64,000 nt of DNA from Desmonostoc muscorum LEGE 12446 (lineage in GTDB: Bacteria; Cyanobacteriota; Cyanobacteriia; Cyanobacteriales; Nostocaceae): contig NZ_JADEXS020000001.1 of the NCBI RefSeq assembly GCF_015207005.2, forward strand, positions 7,897,001 to 7,961,000. Reading direction: 5' to 3'. Numbering within the stretch: position 1 is the stretch's first letter; each line of letters begins with the position of its first letter. Position numbers and translations under genes: made by a program. Positions 28,236 through 38,611 of this stretch are shown in pieces. A model generated the notes under the pieces. It ran no database searches. It was not told where the DNA came from and was given only the letters and a program-made list of their open reading frames with translations.

Positions 28236-28334
28236 TGTACAGACGCGATTAATCGCGTCTCTACCTAATGTACAGACGCGATTAATCGCGTCTCTACCTA
28301 ATGTACAGACGCGATTAATCGCGTCTGTATCTAA
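28236..28334. repeat. Three tandem 33-bp repeats, each with a 20-bp palindrome
   Basis: Three head-to-tail copies of a 33-bp unit start at 28236, 28269 and 28302. Each contains the perfect palindrome AGACGCGATTAATCGCGTCT. The third copy has small changes near its end (GTAT for CTAC). They lie between lpxA and lpxB. Confidence 0.9.
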
Positions 28335-28335
28335 C

Positions 28336-29154
28336 TCACGATTCATCACTTGCGCCTTTTTTCGCCTTCCCAGGAATCAAGCCACGCCTTCCTGGCATCT
28401 GAGAAAGTAGCAGGAAGCGCCTCAAATGCTGCAACTCTTCAGTATCCCCTAACAATTCCAGTTGTTCCAAGGCATCCTTAAACGACAAATCAGAGCGGTA
28501 GAGAATGCGGAAGGCTTTTTTCAGCATTTGTAAATCTGCTGCGTCCATACCAGACCGTTTGAGTCCCACAAGGTTGAGAGTCCGCACCCGCGCCGGATTT
28601 CCCTCCACTAGCATATATGGGGCTACATCCCGATCAATACGTGCCATACCGCCCACCATTGCCTGTCTACCAATATGCACAAATTGGTGGACACCTAAGA
28701 CCCCACTCAGCCTGGCGCGTGACTCTATATGCACATGACCTGCCAACGCCACAGAGTTGGCAATCACTACCTGGTCTTCAATCACGCAGTTATGAGCTAT
28801 GTGGACATAAGCCATCAACAGGTTACCATCACCAATCACTGTTGCTTCACCAGCACCAGTAGCGCGGTTAATGGTCACGTACTCACGAATCAAGTTGTTA
28901 TCACCAATTTTGACCCAGGTTGGTTCTCCCACAAACTTGAGATCCTGGGGTTCCATGCCGATGGCTGCCCCTGTAAAAATCTGATTTCCCGCCCCAATTT
29001 CACAAGGCCCTTCTAGCACCACATGAGCGCCAATAATTGTTTCAGGACCGACTTTGACATGCGCTCCAATCACAGCATAGGCACCGACTTGCACTGTATG
29101 GTGGAGTTCCGATTTGGGATGAACTACAGCAGTTGGATGAATAAGCGTTTTCAA
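28336..29154 (-). CDS. lpxA: UDP-N-acetylglucosamine acyltransferase
   Basis: A 272-residue left-handed beta-helix protein: hexapeptide repeats (IGAHVKVGPETIIGAHVVL and similar) fill residues 10-190, and the catalytic histidine lies in AYVHIAHNC. It performs the first acylation step of lipid A synthesis. The start is TTG at 29154, with GGAG nine bases upstream and no nearby ATG at the right position, since the N-terminus KTLIHPTAVVHP is the conserved LpxA start. It lies between fabZ and lpxB. Confidence 0.95.
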   Translation of the reverse strand: MKTLIHPTAVVHPKSELHHTVQVGAYAVIGAHVKVGPETIIGAHVVLEGPCEIGAGNQIFTGAAIGMEPQDLKFVGEPTWVKIGDNNLIREYVTINRATGAGEATVIGDGNLLMAYVHIAHNCVIEDQVVIANSVALAGHVHIESRARLSGVLGVHQFVHIGRQAMVGGMARIDRDVAPYMLVEGNPARVRTLNLVGLKRSGMDAADLQMLKKAFRILYRSDLSFKDALEQLELLGDTEELQHLRRFLLLSQMPGRRGLIPGKAKKGASDES

Positions 29155-29467
29155 GGGTGAATCTCCAGAACTGTCTTAATAAAGCCAGCGCGAATGGGGG
29201 TTTTTTGGGCAGCGCCTTGCTCCGGTTAACAGAGTTGTAGGGACTGCCGTTCCATTGAGGCGACTGGTGTTGCTGAGTGTGAGTGTTTCAGTGAGCGAAA
29301 GTGTCGGGCAAAGCAAGTTAAGTGTGTTGGCGTAGCGTCTCGTCAGAGAGGGCGCCGAAAATCAAGAAATTATAAGATGCTGTTGTGGATTTTTTTTTTA
29401 ACTGTTATCCTTAGTCGGGATTCAGTAGGGCAATTCACGGCTATGCCCATACCACGAAAGCAAACTT
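29155..29467. other. 313-bp intergenic region between lpxA and fabZ
   Basis: No gene is supported. It contains a fragment of the Nostoc palindromic repeat (GGCGTAGCGTCTCGTCAGAG near 29330) and a 10-T run at 29391-29400. It may hold a promoter for lpxA-lpxB. Confidence 0.4.
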
Positions 29468-29998
29468 TTAGTTAACTAAAGAAAACATCAATTCGCCTTC
29501 ACAAGCGAGTTGACCGTCAACTTCGGCAATACCTTGCATCTTACCGAAACGACGTTGTTTTACCCATAACAGTTCCACCGTCATTACTAGTTGATCTCCC
29601 GGTATGACTTGCCGACGAAAGCGGACTTTATCGATACCAGCGAAAACGAACAGTCCACCTTCAGCCTGAGGCATTTGAGTTAAGACAATGCCTCCGACTT
29701 GTGCCATTGCTTCGACAATTAGCACTCCTGGCATCAGTGGCCGTCCAGGAAAATGACCTTGGAAACAGGGTTCGTTAACTGTGACATTTTTAATGCCAAC
29801 AGCTTTTTTACTTGGGATGTAGTCAATGATTTTGTCTATAAGTAAAAATGGGTAGCGGTGGGGTAGCAGTTGCTGAATTTCTTCAGATGTGAAAGTTGTT
29901 TTAATCTCAGATGTGATTGTAGTCTCATTTGTGCCCTGTTGTTCGGTAGATACAGGTGTGGTGCGATCGCTGCTATTCACTTGAGTAAGAATTGACAT
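29468..29998 (-). CDS. fabZ: 3-hydroxyacyl-ACP dehydratase FabZ
   Basis: A 176-residue hot-dog-fold protein with an extra N-terminal stretch of about 40 residues rich in Thr/Ser that is absent from most FabZ proteins. The core starts at [17 protein letters not shown]; the active-site histidine is in [12 protein letters not shown] and the second catalytic acid in IVEAMAQ. It dehydrates 3-hydroxyacyl-ACP in fatty acid synthesis and is regularly linked to lpx genes because both use that substrate pool. Confidence 0.95.
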   Translation of the reverse strand: MSILTQVNSSDRTTPVSTEQQGTNETTITSEIKTTFTSEEIQQLLPHRYPFLLIDKIIDYIPSKKAVGIKNVTVNEPCFQGHFPGRPLMPGVLIVEAMAQVGGIVLTQMPQAEGGLFVFAGIDKVRFRRQVIPGDQLVMTVELLWVKQRRFGKMQGIAEVDGQLACEGELMFSLVN

Positions 29999-30094
29999 TA
30001 GCCGTGTAGTTGATTTTTAACCTGGTAATTGAGTAGGCGTACATTGAAACCCTTATGAATCTAGGATTTTCAGCTTTCAGATCCAATCCCAAAT

Positions 30095-30943
30095 CTAAAA
30101 TCCCAAATCTAAAATTTTCTTAGCCAGTTGAATGTGTAAATTGTGGCTGGCTTTATACGCTAAGAAATGAGCAACAGGAAAATTTCCTAGTAAACTTAAA
30201 TCTCCTACTAAATCCAAGATTTTATGACGGACTGGCTCATTTGCAAATCTTAATGGTGGATTTACCCACCCTTCGGGGCCACAAACCAGTGCATTATCCA
30301 AACTACCACCTTTAATTAACCCTGTTTTTTGTAAATGTTCAATTTGATGGAGTAACCCAAAAGTACGAGCAGGAGCAATTTCCCCAGCAAAGCTAGCAGA
30401 AGCATCTCCTAATTCAGCCGTTGGTGACCAACTATGCCATTGGTTACCAATGGCGTCAAGGTCAAAGTCGATACCGTAACTAAAGCGGGTTTCGGGTGCT
30501 GGGAGGGCACAGACAAAGGCATCTTCTTGATAAACCCATATTGGTTCTTTAACAATTAAGGGTTCCTGGTTATCAATTGGTTGTGATACCAAGCCAACTT
30601 CGGCAATATTAGCTGTCCACACCTTTGCCGAACCATCCAAAAGTGGTACTTCTGGACCATCAATTTCAATGCGGGCGTTATCCACACCCATACATGAAAG
30701 CGCTGCTAACAAATGTTCTACTGTGCGAACATATACCTCACCCTTCCCCAGTTGAGTTGAGAGAACAGTATGATTAACCGCTGCAACTTGGGCTGGAATT
30801 ATTGGCATATCCGGTAAATCTACCCTGACAAAGTAGCGTCCACTACTAGGCTCAGTTGGTAGTATCCGCACTTCTGTAGTCACACCGCTATGCAATCCCA
30901 CTCCAGTCTGGGTGATTGGGGCTGCTAGAGTGTGCTGTTGCAT
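30095..30943 (-). CDS. lpxC: UDP-3-O-acyl-N-acetylglucosamine deacetylase
   Basis: A 282-residue protein beginning [20 protein letters not shown], the typical LpxC start. The zinc-binding and catalytic motifs are [29 protein letters not shown] and the late [12 protein letters not shown] segment. LpxC is the zinc-dependent committed step of lipid A synthesis. It stands between bamA and fabZ on the same strand. Confidence 0.95.
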   Translation of the reverse strand: MQQHTLAAPITQTGVGLHSGVTTEVRILPTEPSSGRYFVRVDLPDMPIIPAQVAAVNHTVLSTQLGKGEVYVRTVEHLLAALSCMGVDNARIEIDGPEVPLLDGSAKVWTANIAEVGLVSQPIDNQEPLIVKEPIWVYQEDAFVCALPAPETRFSYGIDFDLDAIGNQWHSWSPTAELGDASASFAGEIAPARTFGLLHQIEHLQKTGLIKGGSLDNALVCGPEGWVNPPLRFANEPVRHKILDLVGDLSLLGNFPVAHFLAYKASHNLHIQLAKKILDLGF

Positions 30944-31146
30944 AAGCGAAAACTCAATATATTTCGTTTAGTATCGTTCATAGTCTGTTTTGGTAAAACC
31001 CCTGATATTTGCTCATAAATGTCATTTATCTCTTTATCGGAACAGTATTGAGGCAAACGTCAAAATTAGCAAGCTAATCCCAAAAGAGAATTGTCATTTG
31101 TCAGTTGTCCTTTGTTATTGACCAATGACCAATGCCCAATGACAAA

Positions 31147-33630
31147 TTAAAACCTTTCGCCAATACCGAAATTAATCCGGCTATCACCGTCATCGTTGAT
31201 ACCGTAGTCAATGCGAATTGGCCCCAAGGGAGACTGGACGCGAACGCCGAGGCCATAACCGTAGCCAGTGCCGTTTTTCTCCAGTAGATCAGCCGCTGGG
31301 GTAGTAGTTCCCAAGTCACTACCGATATCAAAAAATAGTGCGCCGCTAACTACTGAAAAAACTGGAAACCGATACTCAACTGATGCTTGCACATAACTGC
31401 GTCCACTGCTTAATGCTCCTTCTTCGTAACCCCGAACCGAGTTGCTACCGCCAATGGTAAAGGCTTCGTAGGGGGGCAAGTCACCAAGGACAGTTCCTGC
31501 TTGCAGATTAAATGCTAGGGTTTGTGCCCCTTTGCTAAGACGAATTAATTGGACGGGGATATATTGACTGTAGCTACCACGTAATCTGGTAAGTAAAATA
31601 TTACCTTCTCCTATGGGTACTGACTGATCGATCCCGAAGCGGAGATAAGAACCGCTAGTGGGTTGGAGGGGATTATTACGAAGATCCCGCTGTGCCCCCA
31701 GTTGTAATAGTAATAAATCGTCTTGACCTGTACCAGACTCAGTTAATTGAGTGGTGATTAGCTGTCCGGCCTGATTAAGAATGGGATTTCCATCGTCATC
31801 GAATAGTGCCGCCTCTGTTCTCCGGTTGCCATCAGCATCTTCACTGGTAACTCGTTGATACTGTAAACCTGCTGAGGCAGTCCAAACTGAACTTTTGTAG
31901 GGATTGGAGGATAGGGGACGCGTAAAAGTGACACCGCCACCCAGACGGACAATACGGGGGCGATCCTGAGCATCTGTATCATTTATGCGATCATCCGGGT
32001 TAAACGTCCTAATCTCCCGATCTTGGCCATCAAAAACCAACGAAATGGAACTGCGGCGAAAAAGATTAGTTGTGTAGGAAGTCCGGTAAGGATCTCCGGC
32101 AATCCAGGGGTCGGTAAACCGCAGGTCAAACAGCAGTTCCCTTTCTCCCACCTGTACTTCTGCTCCCAGTTTTTGGTTTCTGCCATTCAGGTTTTGCTGT
32201 TGATAGCTGACTGTACCAAAAAGTCCGCTAGCAGAACTAATCCCTGCCCCAGCGGCAATAGAACCGCTGCTACGTTCAGCCACATTCACTACTACATCCA
32301 CCTTGCTGGGGTCAGTACCAGGGTCAAGGGAGACATTCACATCCTCAAACAGTCCTAGCCCATACACGCGTTGTAGATCTCTTTGGACTGTGTTGCGGTT
32401 GAATACCTGTCCTGGCTTTAATTCTACTTCCCGTGTAATGATGTATTCTTGCGTGCGTCCCCGAATTGGTTGTCCTTTCTCGTCTGTTTCCTGACCGTCT
32501 TTATTGCGGAACCGGACTCGAATGTTTTCCACTACCCCTTCTGCTACTTGTAGGGTAACAACTCCGTTTTCAGAGACTTGGGGCGCTCCAATGACGTTGG
32601 CTAGTACGTAACCTTGGTCTTGATAGCGCTTGTTTAACTGCTTGATTCCTTCCTGCAAGTCACGCAGGTTTAAAATTTTACCATACTGCTCACGAAATAC
32701 TTCATCTACAGTGCTGGGTGGTAGTACCGAGGCAACGCCAGTTCCAGGATTAGCTTGCACTTCTACTTTACTTAAAACTGGGTTGGGCTGTACAACAAAG
32801 CTCACCCGTACTCCCAGGGGGGTGTCTTCTGGGGTTGCTTGGACATTCGAGAAGAAGCCAGTACCAAAGATGGCGTTAATATCTTCTTGCAGTTGGCTAC
32901 GGGTTGTGGTTCGTCCTGGTTGGGTACGAATGACTCTGTAAACTTGTTCTTCCAATTCTGGGGATAGTTGCCCAGTCTGGGATCTAATCAGTACTTCCGA
33001 TACCAGTACGCGGGGATCGGTAGCTTCTGGGGCTGCGCCGGGTTGTGTATTTTCCGGAGTAGTTCCTGGGGCTGGGGCTGGGGCTGGTGTTCGTTGTTGA
33101 CTATCTGGCAGGGGAATGTCGGGAGTGGAAGATGGTTGTTGAGTATCTTCGGGAGTTGTGGGTAATACAGGTTCTGTTGCAGGGGGATCGACATTCTCTG
33201 GGACTGGAGTAGTCTCAGGTGTTGGCAAAGGCGTTGGTTGCTGAATATCTGGGGGTGGAATGTCTGGAGCAGGAGATGGCTGTTGAGCAAGATTGCCATT
33301 ACTTAGGGTTTGTGCCGCTGTTGGTGTTGTGGAGGTTGGCACTATTACCTCTGGTGTGGCGATCGCTTTTGTTTTTTTGCCAGGGAAAACTGCCACAACA
33401 CGAGACTGGAGATGTTCAGCCTCTGCAACCTCTGTGGCATTGGGTCGAGATTCTAGACTATTACCAGAGTTAGCCTGACCAGTATCTTTTTCTGGCTGCT
33501 GATTTGTTTCTAGTGTCAAAACTTCTGTTGTCTGTTTTGAACTGTTGGCGGTTTGTGCATTTGCACTCGGTGAGCCGCCCAAAGGCACTGCAATTGCTAC
33601 TGCTGTCAGCAATACTGGATATAAACGCAT
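31147..33630 (-). CDS. bamA: BamA/Omp85 outer-membrane assembly protein
   Basis: An 827-residue protein: signal peptide (MRLYPVLLTAVAIAVPLGGS... cleaved after SANA), a proline-rich linker of about 150 residues with repeated PAPDIPPPD-like motifs, three POTRA domains (about residues 205-450), and a C-terminal 16-strand barrel. The barrel carries the Omp85 signatures VRGYEEGALSSGRSY and the terminal strand GDSRINFGIGERF. It inserts beta-barrel proteins into the outer membrane; cyanobacterial members have three POTRA domains. The long Pro-rich stretch is typical of Nostocales. Confidence 0.95.
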   Translation of the reverse strand: MRLYPVLLTAVAIAVPLGGSPSANAQTANSSKQTTEVLTLETNQQPEKDTGQANSGNSLESRPNATEVAEAEHLQSRVVAVFPGKKTKAIATPEVIVPTSTTPTAAQTLSNGNLAQQPSPAPDIPPPDIQQPTPLPTPETTPVPENVDPPATEPVLPTTPEDTQQPSSTPDIPLPDSQQRTPAPAPAPGTTPENTQPGAAPEATDPRVLVSEVLIRSQTGQLSPELEEQVYRVIRTQPGRTTTRSQLQEDINAIFGTGFFSNVQATPEDTPLGVRVSFVVQPNPVLSKVEVQANPGTGVASVLPPSTVDEVFREQYGKILNLRDLQEGIKQLNKRYQDQGYVLANVIGAPQVSENGVVTLQVAEGVVENIRVRFRNKDGQETDEKGQPIRGRTQEYIITREVELKPGQVFNRNTVQRDLQRVYGLGLFEDVNVSLDPGTDPSKVDVVVNVAERSSGSIAAGAGISSASGLFGTVSYQQQNLNGRNQKLGAEVQVGERELLFDLRFTDPWIAGDPYRTSYTTNLFRRSSISLVFDGQDREIRTFNPDDRINDTDAQDRPRIVRLGGGVTFTRPLSSNPYKSSVWTASAGLQYQRVTSEDADGNRRTEAALFDDDGNPILNQAGQLITTQLTESGTGQDDLLLLQLGAQRDLRNNPLQPTSGSYLRFGIDQSVPIGEGNILLTRLRGSYSQYIPVQLIRLSKGAQTLAFNLQAGTVLGDLPPYEAFTIGGSNSVRGYEEGALSSGRSYVQASVEYRFPVFSVVSGALFFDIGSDLGTTTPAADLLEKNGTGYGYGLGVRVQSPLGPIRIDYGINDDGDSRINFGIGERF

Positions 33631-33823
33631 TTTACTTATGATTCCTCTTCACAACCACACACACACCATCACAAATTAGTCTTTGGGCATTGGGCATTGG
33701 GCACTTGTACTGAGCTAAGCCGTTGGCGCAGCCTCTCGTAGAGAAGTATTGGGCATTGGTTCTTCACAAAGGACAAATGACAAATGACAATCCACACGAG
33801 TTTAATAGATTTTTCCCAATTTT

Positions 33824-34561
33824 TTAATTATTATTCTCTACTGCTTTTAGCACTCGCTGTAAAACCTCCTGGTAAGCACCCTCTACATTTCCTAAGTCCC
33901 TGCGAAAGCGGTCTTTGTCCATTACCCGACGGTTTGAGTCTTGTTCTGCGGTATCCCACAAACGGCAGGTGTCGGGGCTAATTTCATCTGCCAAGAGCAA
34001 CTGCTGTTGTGAGTCCAAACCAAATTCTAGTTTGAAGTCTACTAGGGTAATGCCGCACCGCTGCCAAAAGCCACTGAGAAACTCGTTGATTTGCAATGCT
34101 AGATGTGTAATTGCGTCCACTTGTTCCGGCGTGGCTAGTTCTAGCAGGTACAGGCGATCGCGTGTCAACAAAGGATCTCCTAATTCGTCGTTTTTGTAAT
34201 AAAACTCAACCAAAGGCTGTTTCAGAATTGTACCCACTGGCAACCCTGTTTGCTGAGACAGACTGCCAGCAGCAATATTTCTAATCACTACTTCTAAAGG
34301 CAAAATCTTGACTGCTCTCACCCGCATCTGATTCGGGGCAGGGCTGTCGATAAAGTGAGTCTTTATACCATTTGCCTCCAACTGTTTAAAAAGCTGGCTC
34401 GAAATGCTACAATTAATTTCTCCTTTTCCTTGAATACTGCCACGCTTTTGGGCGTTAAACGCCGTGGCATCATCCTTGAAATCAGCTAACAAGACTTCCG
34501 GATCGTCCGTTGCATAGAGAATTTTAGCTTTGCCTTCGTATAGTTTGGAATTAACAGACAT
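33824..34561 (-). CDS. purC: Phosphoribosylaminoimidazole-succinocarboxamide synthase
   Basis: A 245-residue SAICAR synthetase: N-terminal KLYEGKAKILYATDDPEVLL, central RAVKILPLEVVIRNIAAGSL and the second signature LVDFKLEFGLD followed by LADEISPDTCRLWD. It joins aspartate to CAIR in purine synthesis. First gene of the cluster on this strand; about 190 bp with a Nostoc repeat (33715-33750) separate it from bamA. Confidence 0.96.
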   Translation of the reverse strand: MSVNSKLYEGKAKILYATDDPEVLLADFKDDATAFNAQKRGSIQGKGEINCSISSQLFKQLEANGIKTHFIDSPAPNQMRVRAVKILPLEVVIRNIAAGSLSQQTGLPVGTILKQPLVEFYYKNDELGDPLLTRDRLYLLELATPEQVDAITHLALQINEFLSGFWQRCGITLVDFKLEFGLDSQQQLLLADEISPDTCRLWDTAEQDSNRRVMDKDRFRRDLGNVEGAYQEVLQRVLKAVENNN

Positions 34562-34645
34562 GGTGGCAGATAAAGTTTTAGGCGATGGACAATTTTTGTC
34601 CTTTGAGGCTTCACCATTTTATCTTTAGTTATTAGCCATTAGCCA

Positions 34646-34705
34646 TTGGGGACTGGAGATTGGGGACTGGAGATTGGGGACTGGGGATTGGGGACTGGGA
34701 ATTAG
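34646..34705. repeat. 15-bp tandem repeats
   Basis: About four head-to-tail copies of a GGGGACTGGAGATTG unit with small changes. Typical Nostoc short tandem repeat. Confidence 0.85.
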
Positions 34706-35152
34706 TACTCTGCCTTGGCAGCTTTGGGGAGTTTAAAAGCACCAAAGATGCGCTTAGAGCGAAACTTAGATTTTGGATTGAATGAAAAATCTAAAATCTA
34801 AAATTGAATCACTCCCCACTCCCTGGACTGAATCCTGGTCTATAAACGTGAAAATAGTTGTAAGAGTCTGGCTTTTGGGTCAATGGTTAGCAACCAGGAG
34901 CGGATTACTAAAGATTCAGAACTTGATCTCTAACTTTTAACAGAAGACAATTATATTTAGTAGATATTAAGTTTTTGATGTGTAATTTATTGATTTAGAG
35001 TTTACTTGTAATTATTTTTGCAAAGAAAATTTTTAAAAAGAGTATATATTAATACTTGCCAGACAAGGGTTTTTAGTGAAATTAATTACAATCCGAATTT
35101 CATAAATTAACATGATATAAATTAATAATTGGGAGGAAAATTAAATATTCTT

Positions 35153-35243
35153 AGGACTTACGTAAAAGTACACGCTGTAGGGGCAATTCATGAATTGCCC
35201 CTACGTGAAAATAAGGGTTTCGGCTATTGTTTGCGTAAGTCCT
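35153..35243. repeat. 91-bp MITE with central perfect palindrome
   Basis: Ends AGGACTTACGTAAAA and, inverted, AGGACTTACGCAAAC face each other. In the middle GTAGGGGCAATTCATGAATT followed by GCCCCTAC forms a 28-bp perfect palindrome. Non-coding; this end sequence is a recurring Nostoc repeat in my recollection. Confidence 0.75.
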
Positions 35244-35461
35244 GATTCTCTCTAGTCACTTTAGCAGGGACTTTGTTTGTAAAGTTTACGTTGAAAGTAT
35301 TTCAAGCTTTATCCTCTAGCTTCAATATCTGAATAGATCAACTCCCGCATCAACGGTTGATAACGGAGTTAAATGATTCAATTGCCTTAGTCTGACAAAA
35401 GAAAGACCGGGGTAGCTAGTGATTCAGCTTCAAAGATTCAAACAAAAAGGGAATTTAATAA

Positions 35462-35737
35462 ATGGAGAAAAAAATAGTGAATAAGGATGATTTTATCTAT
35501 CCTCGTGGCCGCTACTACGGTCAAGTAAAGCCAGAAAACTTGGTTTTTAATGCGAATTTACAGGAATTTGCCCAAAAAGTAAGCTACATTTGCAATCTAG
35601 AAACAGGTGGAAAAATGGCTCCAGATGAAGCTTATGATCAAATAAAGGATTTATGGAAACAGTTGAAACGGTCAAAAAAAGAGCTGAGAATCGGCGAAGA
35701 TCCATTTCTGGATGACCAGGGAGAGGGTCAAGGTTGA
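35462..35737 (+). CDS. Small conserved cyanobacterial protein (possibly DUF7219)
   Basis: A 91-residue soluble protein with KDDFIYPRGRYYGQVKPENL and LQEFAQKVSYICNLETGGK, a conserved pattern found as a stand-alone small protein in cyanobacteria (probably the DUF7219 family, from memory). No signal peptide or membrane segment. The C-terminal half is charged and helical (KDLWKQLKRSKKELR). Function is unknown. Confidence 0.75.
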   Translation: MEKKIVNKDDFIYPRGRYYGQVKPENLVFNANLQEFAQKVSYICNLETGGKMAPDEAYDQIKDLWKQLKRSKKELRIGEDPFLDDQGEGQG

Positions 35738-35795
35738 AAAGTTAGTTCAGAGTCTAACCCAGAAAAAGCATTTATTGATCCTTTACTCTTAACGA

Positions 35796-38414
35796 CTACT
35801 TAGTAAGCATTGTCCAAACACCATCCCAGGATTCTGGAGGCGGCGTTTGTTGGTAATTATAAGCACGTTCTAGGTGGATATTCACAGCTTGGTCTTTGGG
35901 TTTGATGCGTTTAGCGGCTTCAAAACAAGCGATCGCTTGTGAAAAATTCCGCAATAAATAAGCTGAGCGTCCAGTATGATAATGAAACAAAAACTCTTGA
36001 GTGTTGGCATCTAAAGGAATACTGCGATCGCCAACTAACTCGTAGATATTGACTGCTTGGTGTTTCCCTTTGACTCGAATTCTATCTAACTGGCGCACCC
36101 AAATGCGATCGCTGCAAAGTTGATAAGTAAATTCACTTAAAAGAATATCACAACCGTATTCCTTAGTTACCCCTTCCAAGCGCGAACTCAAATTTACACC
36201 GTCGCCAATTACGGTGTAATCCATGCGCTTGCGAGAACCAATATTACCCGAAACCACTTCCCCAGAACTAATCCCAATACCAATATGAATTTGTGGCTGC
36301 GCCTGGATAATTCGCCGCTGGTTAAATTCCTCTAAGCGGTGTCGCATATCCAACGCCGATTGTACAGCCCTCCAAGCATGATTTTCTGTAAGTGGTAGCG
36401 GCGCACCAAATACCGCCATTAAAGCATCGCCAATAAATTTATCGAGAGTGCCTTCGTAGTTAAAAACTGCTTCTACCATTGTTTCAAAATACTGATTGAG
36501 CAGCGATACCACCTCAGCTGCACCGAGATTTTCCGTAAGTGTAGTGTAGCCTCGGATATCAGAAAACAAGATGGTTACTTCCTTGCGTTCACCCACCATT
36601 AAAGCATCTTCCCCCAAAGCCATAACTTGTTCGGCTACATGGGGCGTTAGGTAGCGGGACATGGTAGTTTTCATGCGTTTTTCCTGACTGATATCTTCCA
36701 ACACCACCAAACCACCGCGGACACCACCTTCTGGGTTAGTTAAGGGATTAACAGTGAGATTGATACTGCGTTCTAATATTTGCACGCGATCGGCTGTGAG
36801 AAACTTAGATTTGGGGGTTAGGGGTTGATTCCAAGGAATAAAAATATCAGGATTATAGCGATCGCGCACTGCTAAACTTAAGCATTGAGTTTTGGATACC
36901 GATTCCTGAATAAGATTCAAGACTGGGCACTGGCTCAACGCCCCGCTATCGCTAACAGCACTCATAACTTGGTACAGTCCCACTATCAAACTTTGCTCTG
37001 GCACATAATGTTTAGCTCCAGTTTTTAAACTATCTTCTAACCGTATTTGCAGATTTTCAATCGGCACAACTTCCCAAACTCGGCGGCCAATCAAATTTTG
37101 TTCCCACAATAGCTTGTTGCTTTTGGTATTAGCATCTCCGATGGGACAACCCAATAATTCTAATGCTGCATCATTAATTGTGACGATTTTTCCTGCCATG
37201 TCTGTAGAAATTACAGCATCAGAGAGACTTTGCAGAATGTCTTTTTGATATTGTTTTTCTAACAGCACATTTTCAAACAACCGAGCATTTTCTAAAGCAA
37301 TCCCCGCCTGGATATTAAAAGCCCGCATAAACTCTTCATCAGAGGCAGTAAAACTGCTTTGTTGCTTATTAATTAATTGCGTTACACCAATCAATTCATT
37401 TGCCGAATTAAAGACTGGCAAACACAAAATATTGCGAGTTACATATCCAGTTTTTCTATCTGTAGTCGGGTCAAAACGGGGGTCTTTGTAGGCATCGGGA
37501 ATATTTAGGGCTTCACCAGTAGAAGCTACATAGCCAACAATGCCACGGTTAGCAGGAATGCGAATTTCTATTAAATTTATGCCATCGGCCGCTGCTACTT
37601 TCGTCCACAGTTCGCTCATTTCTTTCCGATATAAAAACAGCGTACTGCGGTCTGCTTGCATTAAAATTCGAGCTTGCTCCATAACTATTTGCAAAGTTGC
37701 TTCTAAATCCAGACTTTGCCCTAGTGTTTGAGTTGCCCGCAGCAAAGCCGTTGCGCCTCTTTGATTGCGAGCAGCGACATAAAAAGATTGGCAGCTTTCC
37801 AGGATAATTCCAATAGAAGCAGCGAAATCTCGAAAACGTTCTTCATCATCATGATTAAATGGAATATTCCCAGTTTTATTAGCCAGTTGCACTACCGCCA
37901 CAGTTTTGTTTTTGCTACTAATAACTGGCATACATAAAATATTCTGAATTTTGTAGCCCATTTGTTTTTCCAGTTCTGGGCTAAATAGAGGGTGAGTATA
38001 AGTTTCAGATATATTTAGATATTGACCTGTAGTAGCAACATGACCGGGGATACCCACTGTGATGGGAGTACGAATTTCTAAGAACTTTTGAGTATTATCT
38101 TGGGGAACTTTTGACCAAAGTTGGCCTTTGTCATGGTCAACTAAAAAAATAGCTGTGTGTTCTGCTTGGAGAATTTGACCAATTTTGAGCGTAATCGCTT
38201 CTAGGACTTTCTCCAACATAGTTTCTAGAGCTTCATTATTAATTAGTTCAATGGCTCTGAGAAATTGCTGAAACTCAGCCGTTATAAAGTCGAGTAAACA
38301 AACAAATTCATTAACAGATAAATCTTTAACGCGACGCAGTAAGGCGTGAGTACGATTAACTTGAGTCAGTTCAGTTAATGTAGCCAAGACGCTGCCAGGG
38401 TTAGGGAGTGTCAT
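35796..38414 (-). CDS. cyaB1: Adenylate cyclase, GAF-GAF-PAS-cyclase (CyaB1 type)
   Basis: An 872-residue soluble class III cyclase with the layout of Anabaena CyaB1: GAF-A (about 60-210), GAF-B (about 230-380), PAS (about 390-510), cyclase domain (about 605-790) and a short C-terminal TPR-like stretch. Both GAFs keep the cyclic-nucleotide-type NK...F...DE motif (NKTGNIPFNHDDE; NKQQSSFTASDEE). The cyclase has the metal-binding aspartates in ILFSDIRGYTTL and KFIGDALMAVFG, and the adenine-specifying Lys (DKFIGD) and Thr (MDYTVIGDG), so it should make cAMP. GAF-bound cAMP activates CyaB1, giving positive feedback. Confidence 0.93.
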   Translation of the reverse strand: MTLPNPGSVLATLTELTQVNRTHALLRRVKDLSVNEFVCLLDFITAEFQQFLRAIELINNEALETMLEKVLEAITLKIGQILQAEHTAIFLVDHDKGQLWSKVPQDNTQKFLEIRTPITVGIPGHVATTGQYLNISETYTHPLFSPELEKQMGYKIQNILCMPVISSKNKTVAVVQLANKTGNIPFNHDDEERFRDFAASIGIILESCQSFYVAARNQRGATALLRATQTLGQSLDLEATLQIVMEQARILMQADRSTLFLYRKEMSELWTKVAAADGINLIEIRIPANRGIVGYVASTGEALNIPDAYKDPRFDPTTDRKTGYVTRNILCLPVFNSANELIGVTQLINKQQSSFTASDEEFMRAFNIQAGIALENARLFENVLLEKQYQKDILQSLSDAVISTDMAGKIVTINDAALELLGCPIGDANTKSNKLLWEQNLIGRRVWEVVPIENLQIRLEDSLKTGAKHYVPEQSLIVGLYQVMSAVSDSGALSQCPVLNLIQESVSKTQCLSLAVRDRYNPDIFIPWNQPLTPKSKFLTADRVQILERSINLTVNPLTNPEGGVRGGLVVLEDISQEKRMKTTMSRYLTPHVAEQVMALGEDALMVGERKEVTILFSDIRGYTTLTENLGAAEVVSLLNQYFETMVEAVFNYEGTLDKFIGDALMAVFGAPLPLTENHAWRAVQSALDMRHRLEEFNQRRIIQAQPQIHIGIGISSGEVVSGNIGSRKRMDYTVIGDGVNLSSRLEGVTKEYGCDILLSEFTYQLCSDRIWVRQLDRIRVKGKHQAVNIYELVGDRSIPLDANTQEFLFHYHTGRSAYLLRNFSQAIACFEAAKRIKPKDQAVNIHLERAYNYQQTPPPESWDGVWTMLTK

Positions 38415-38454
38415 GGAAATTTTAGATTTTAAATTTTAGATTTTAGATTTTGGG

Positions 38455-38600
38455 CATGGGGCATGGGGCATTGGGCATGAGGCACAAGGGACGGAGGGGC
38501 AAAGGGGCGGAGGGGAAAGATTGCAGCAACTTCTCCTCTGCTCCTCTGCCCCCTGTTCCCCATCCTCCTCATCTCCCCCACTCCCCACTCCCTACTCCCC
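38455..38600. repeat. Low-complexity G-rich then C-rich repeats
   Basis: Repeated GGGCATGGG-type units followed by CCCCACTCCCTACTCC-type units fill the gap between the cyclase gene and sqdX. Typical intergenic repeats of the genome; no gene. Confidence 0.6.
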
Positions 38601-38611
38601 TATTTTGTCAA

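Larger units (their letters stand above)
34562..35461. other. 900-bp intergenic region with repeats
   Basis: No gene is supported between purC (minus strand) and the small protein gene (plus strand). It contains tandem repeats at 34646-34705 and a MITE at 35153-35243, listed separately. The rest is AT-rich and unassigned; the promoters of both flanking genes must lie here. Confidence 0.5.

Noticed and set aside
28236..28334. CRISPR-array-like periodic repeats
   Set aside because: The three 33-bp units are direct head-to-tail copies without unique spacers, so this is a tandem palindromic repeat.
31101..33473. Several open frames on the plus strand opposite bamA
   Set aside because: They are shadow frames of the proline-rich and barrel-coding sequence, with no ribosome-binding sites or recognisable proteins.
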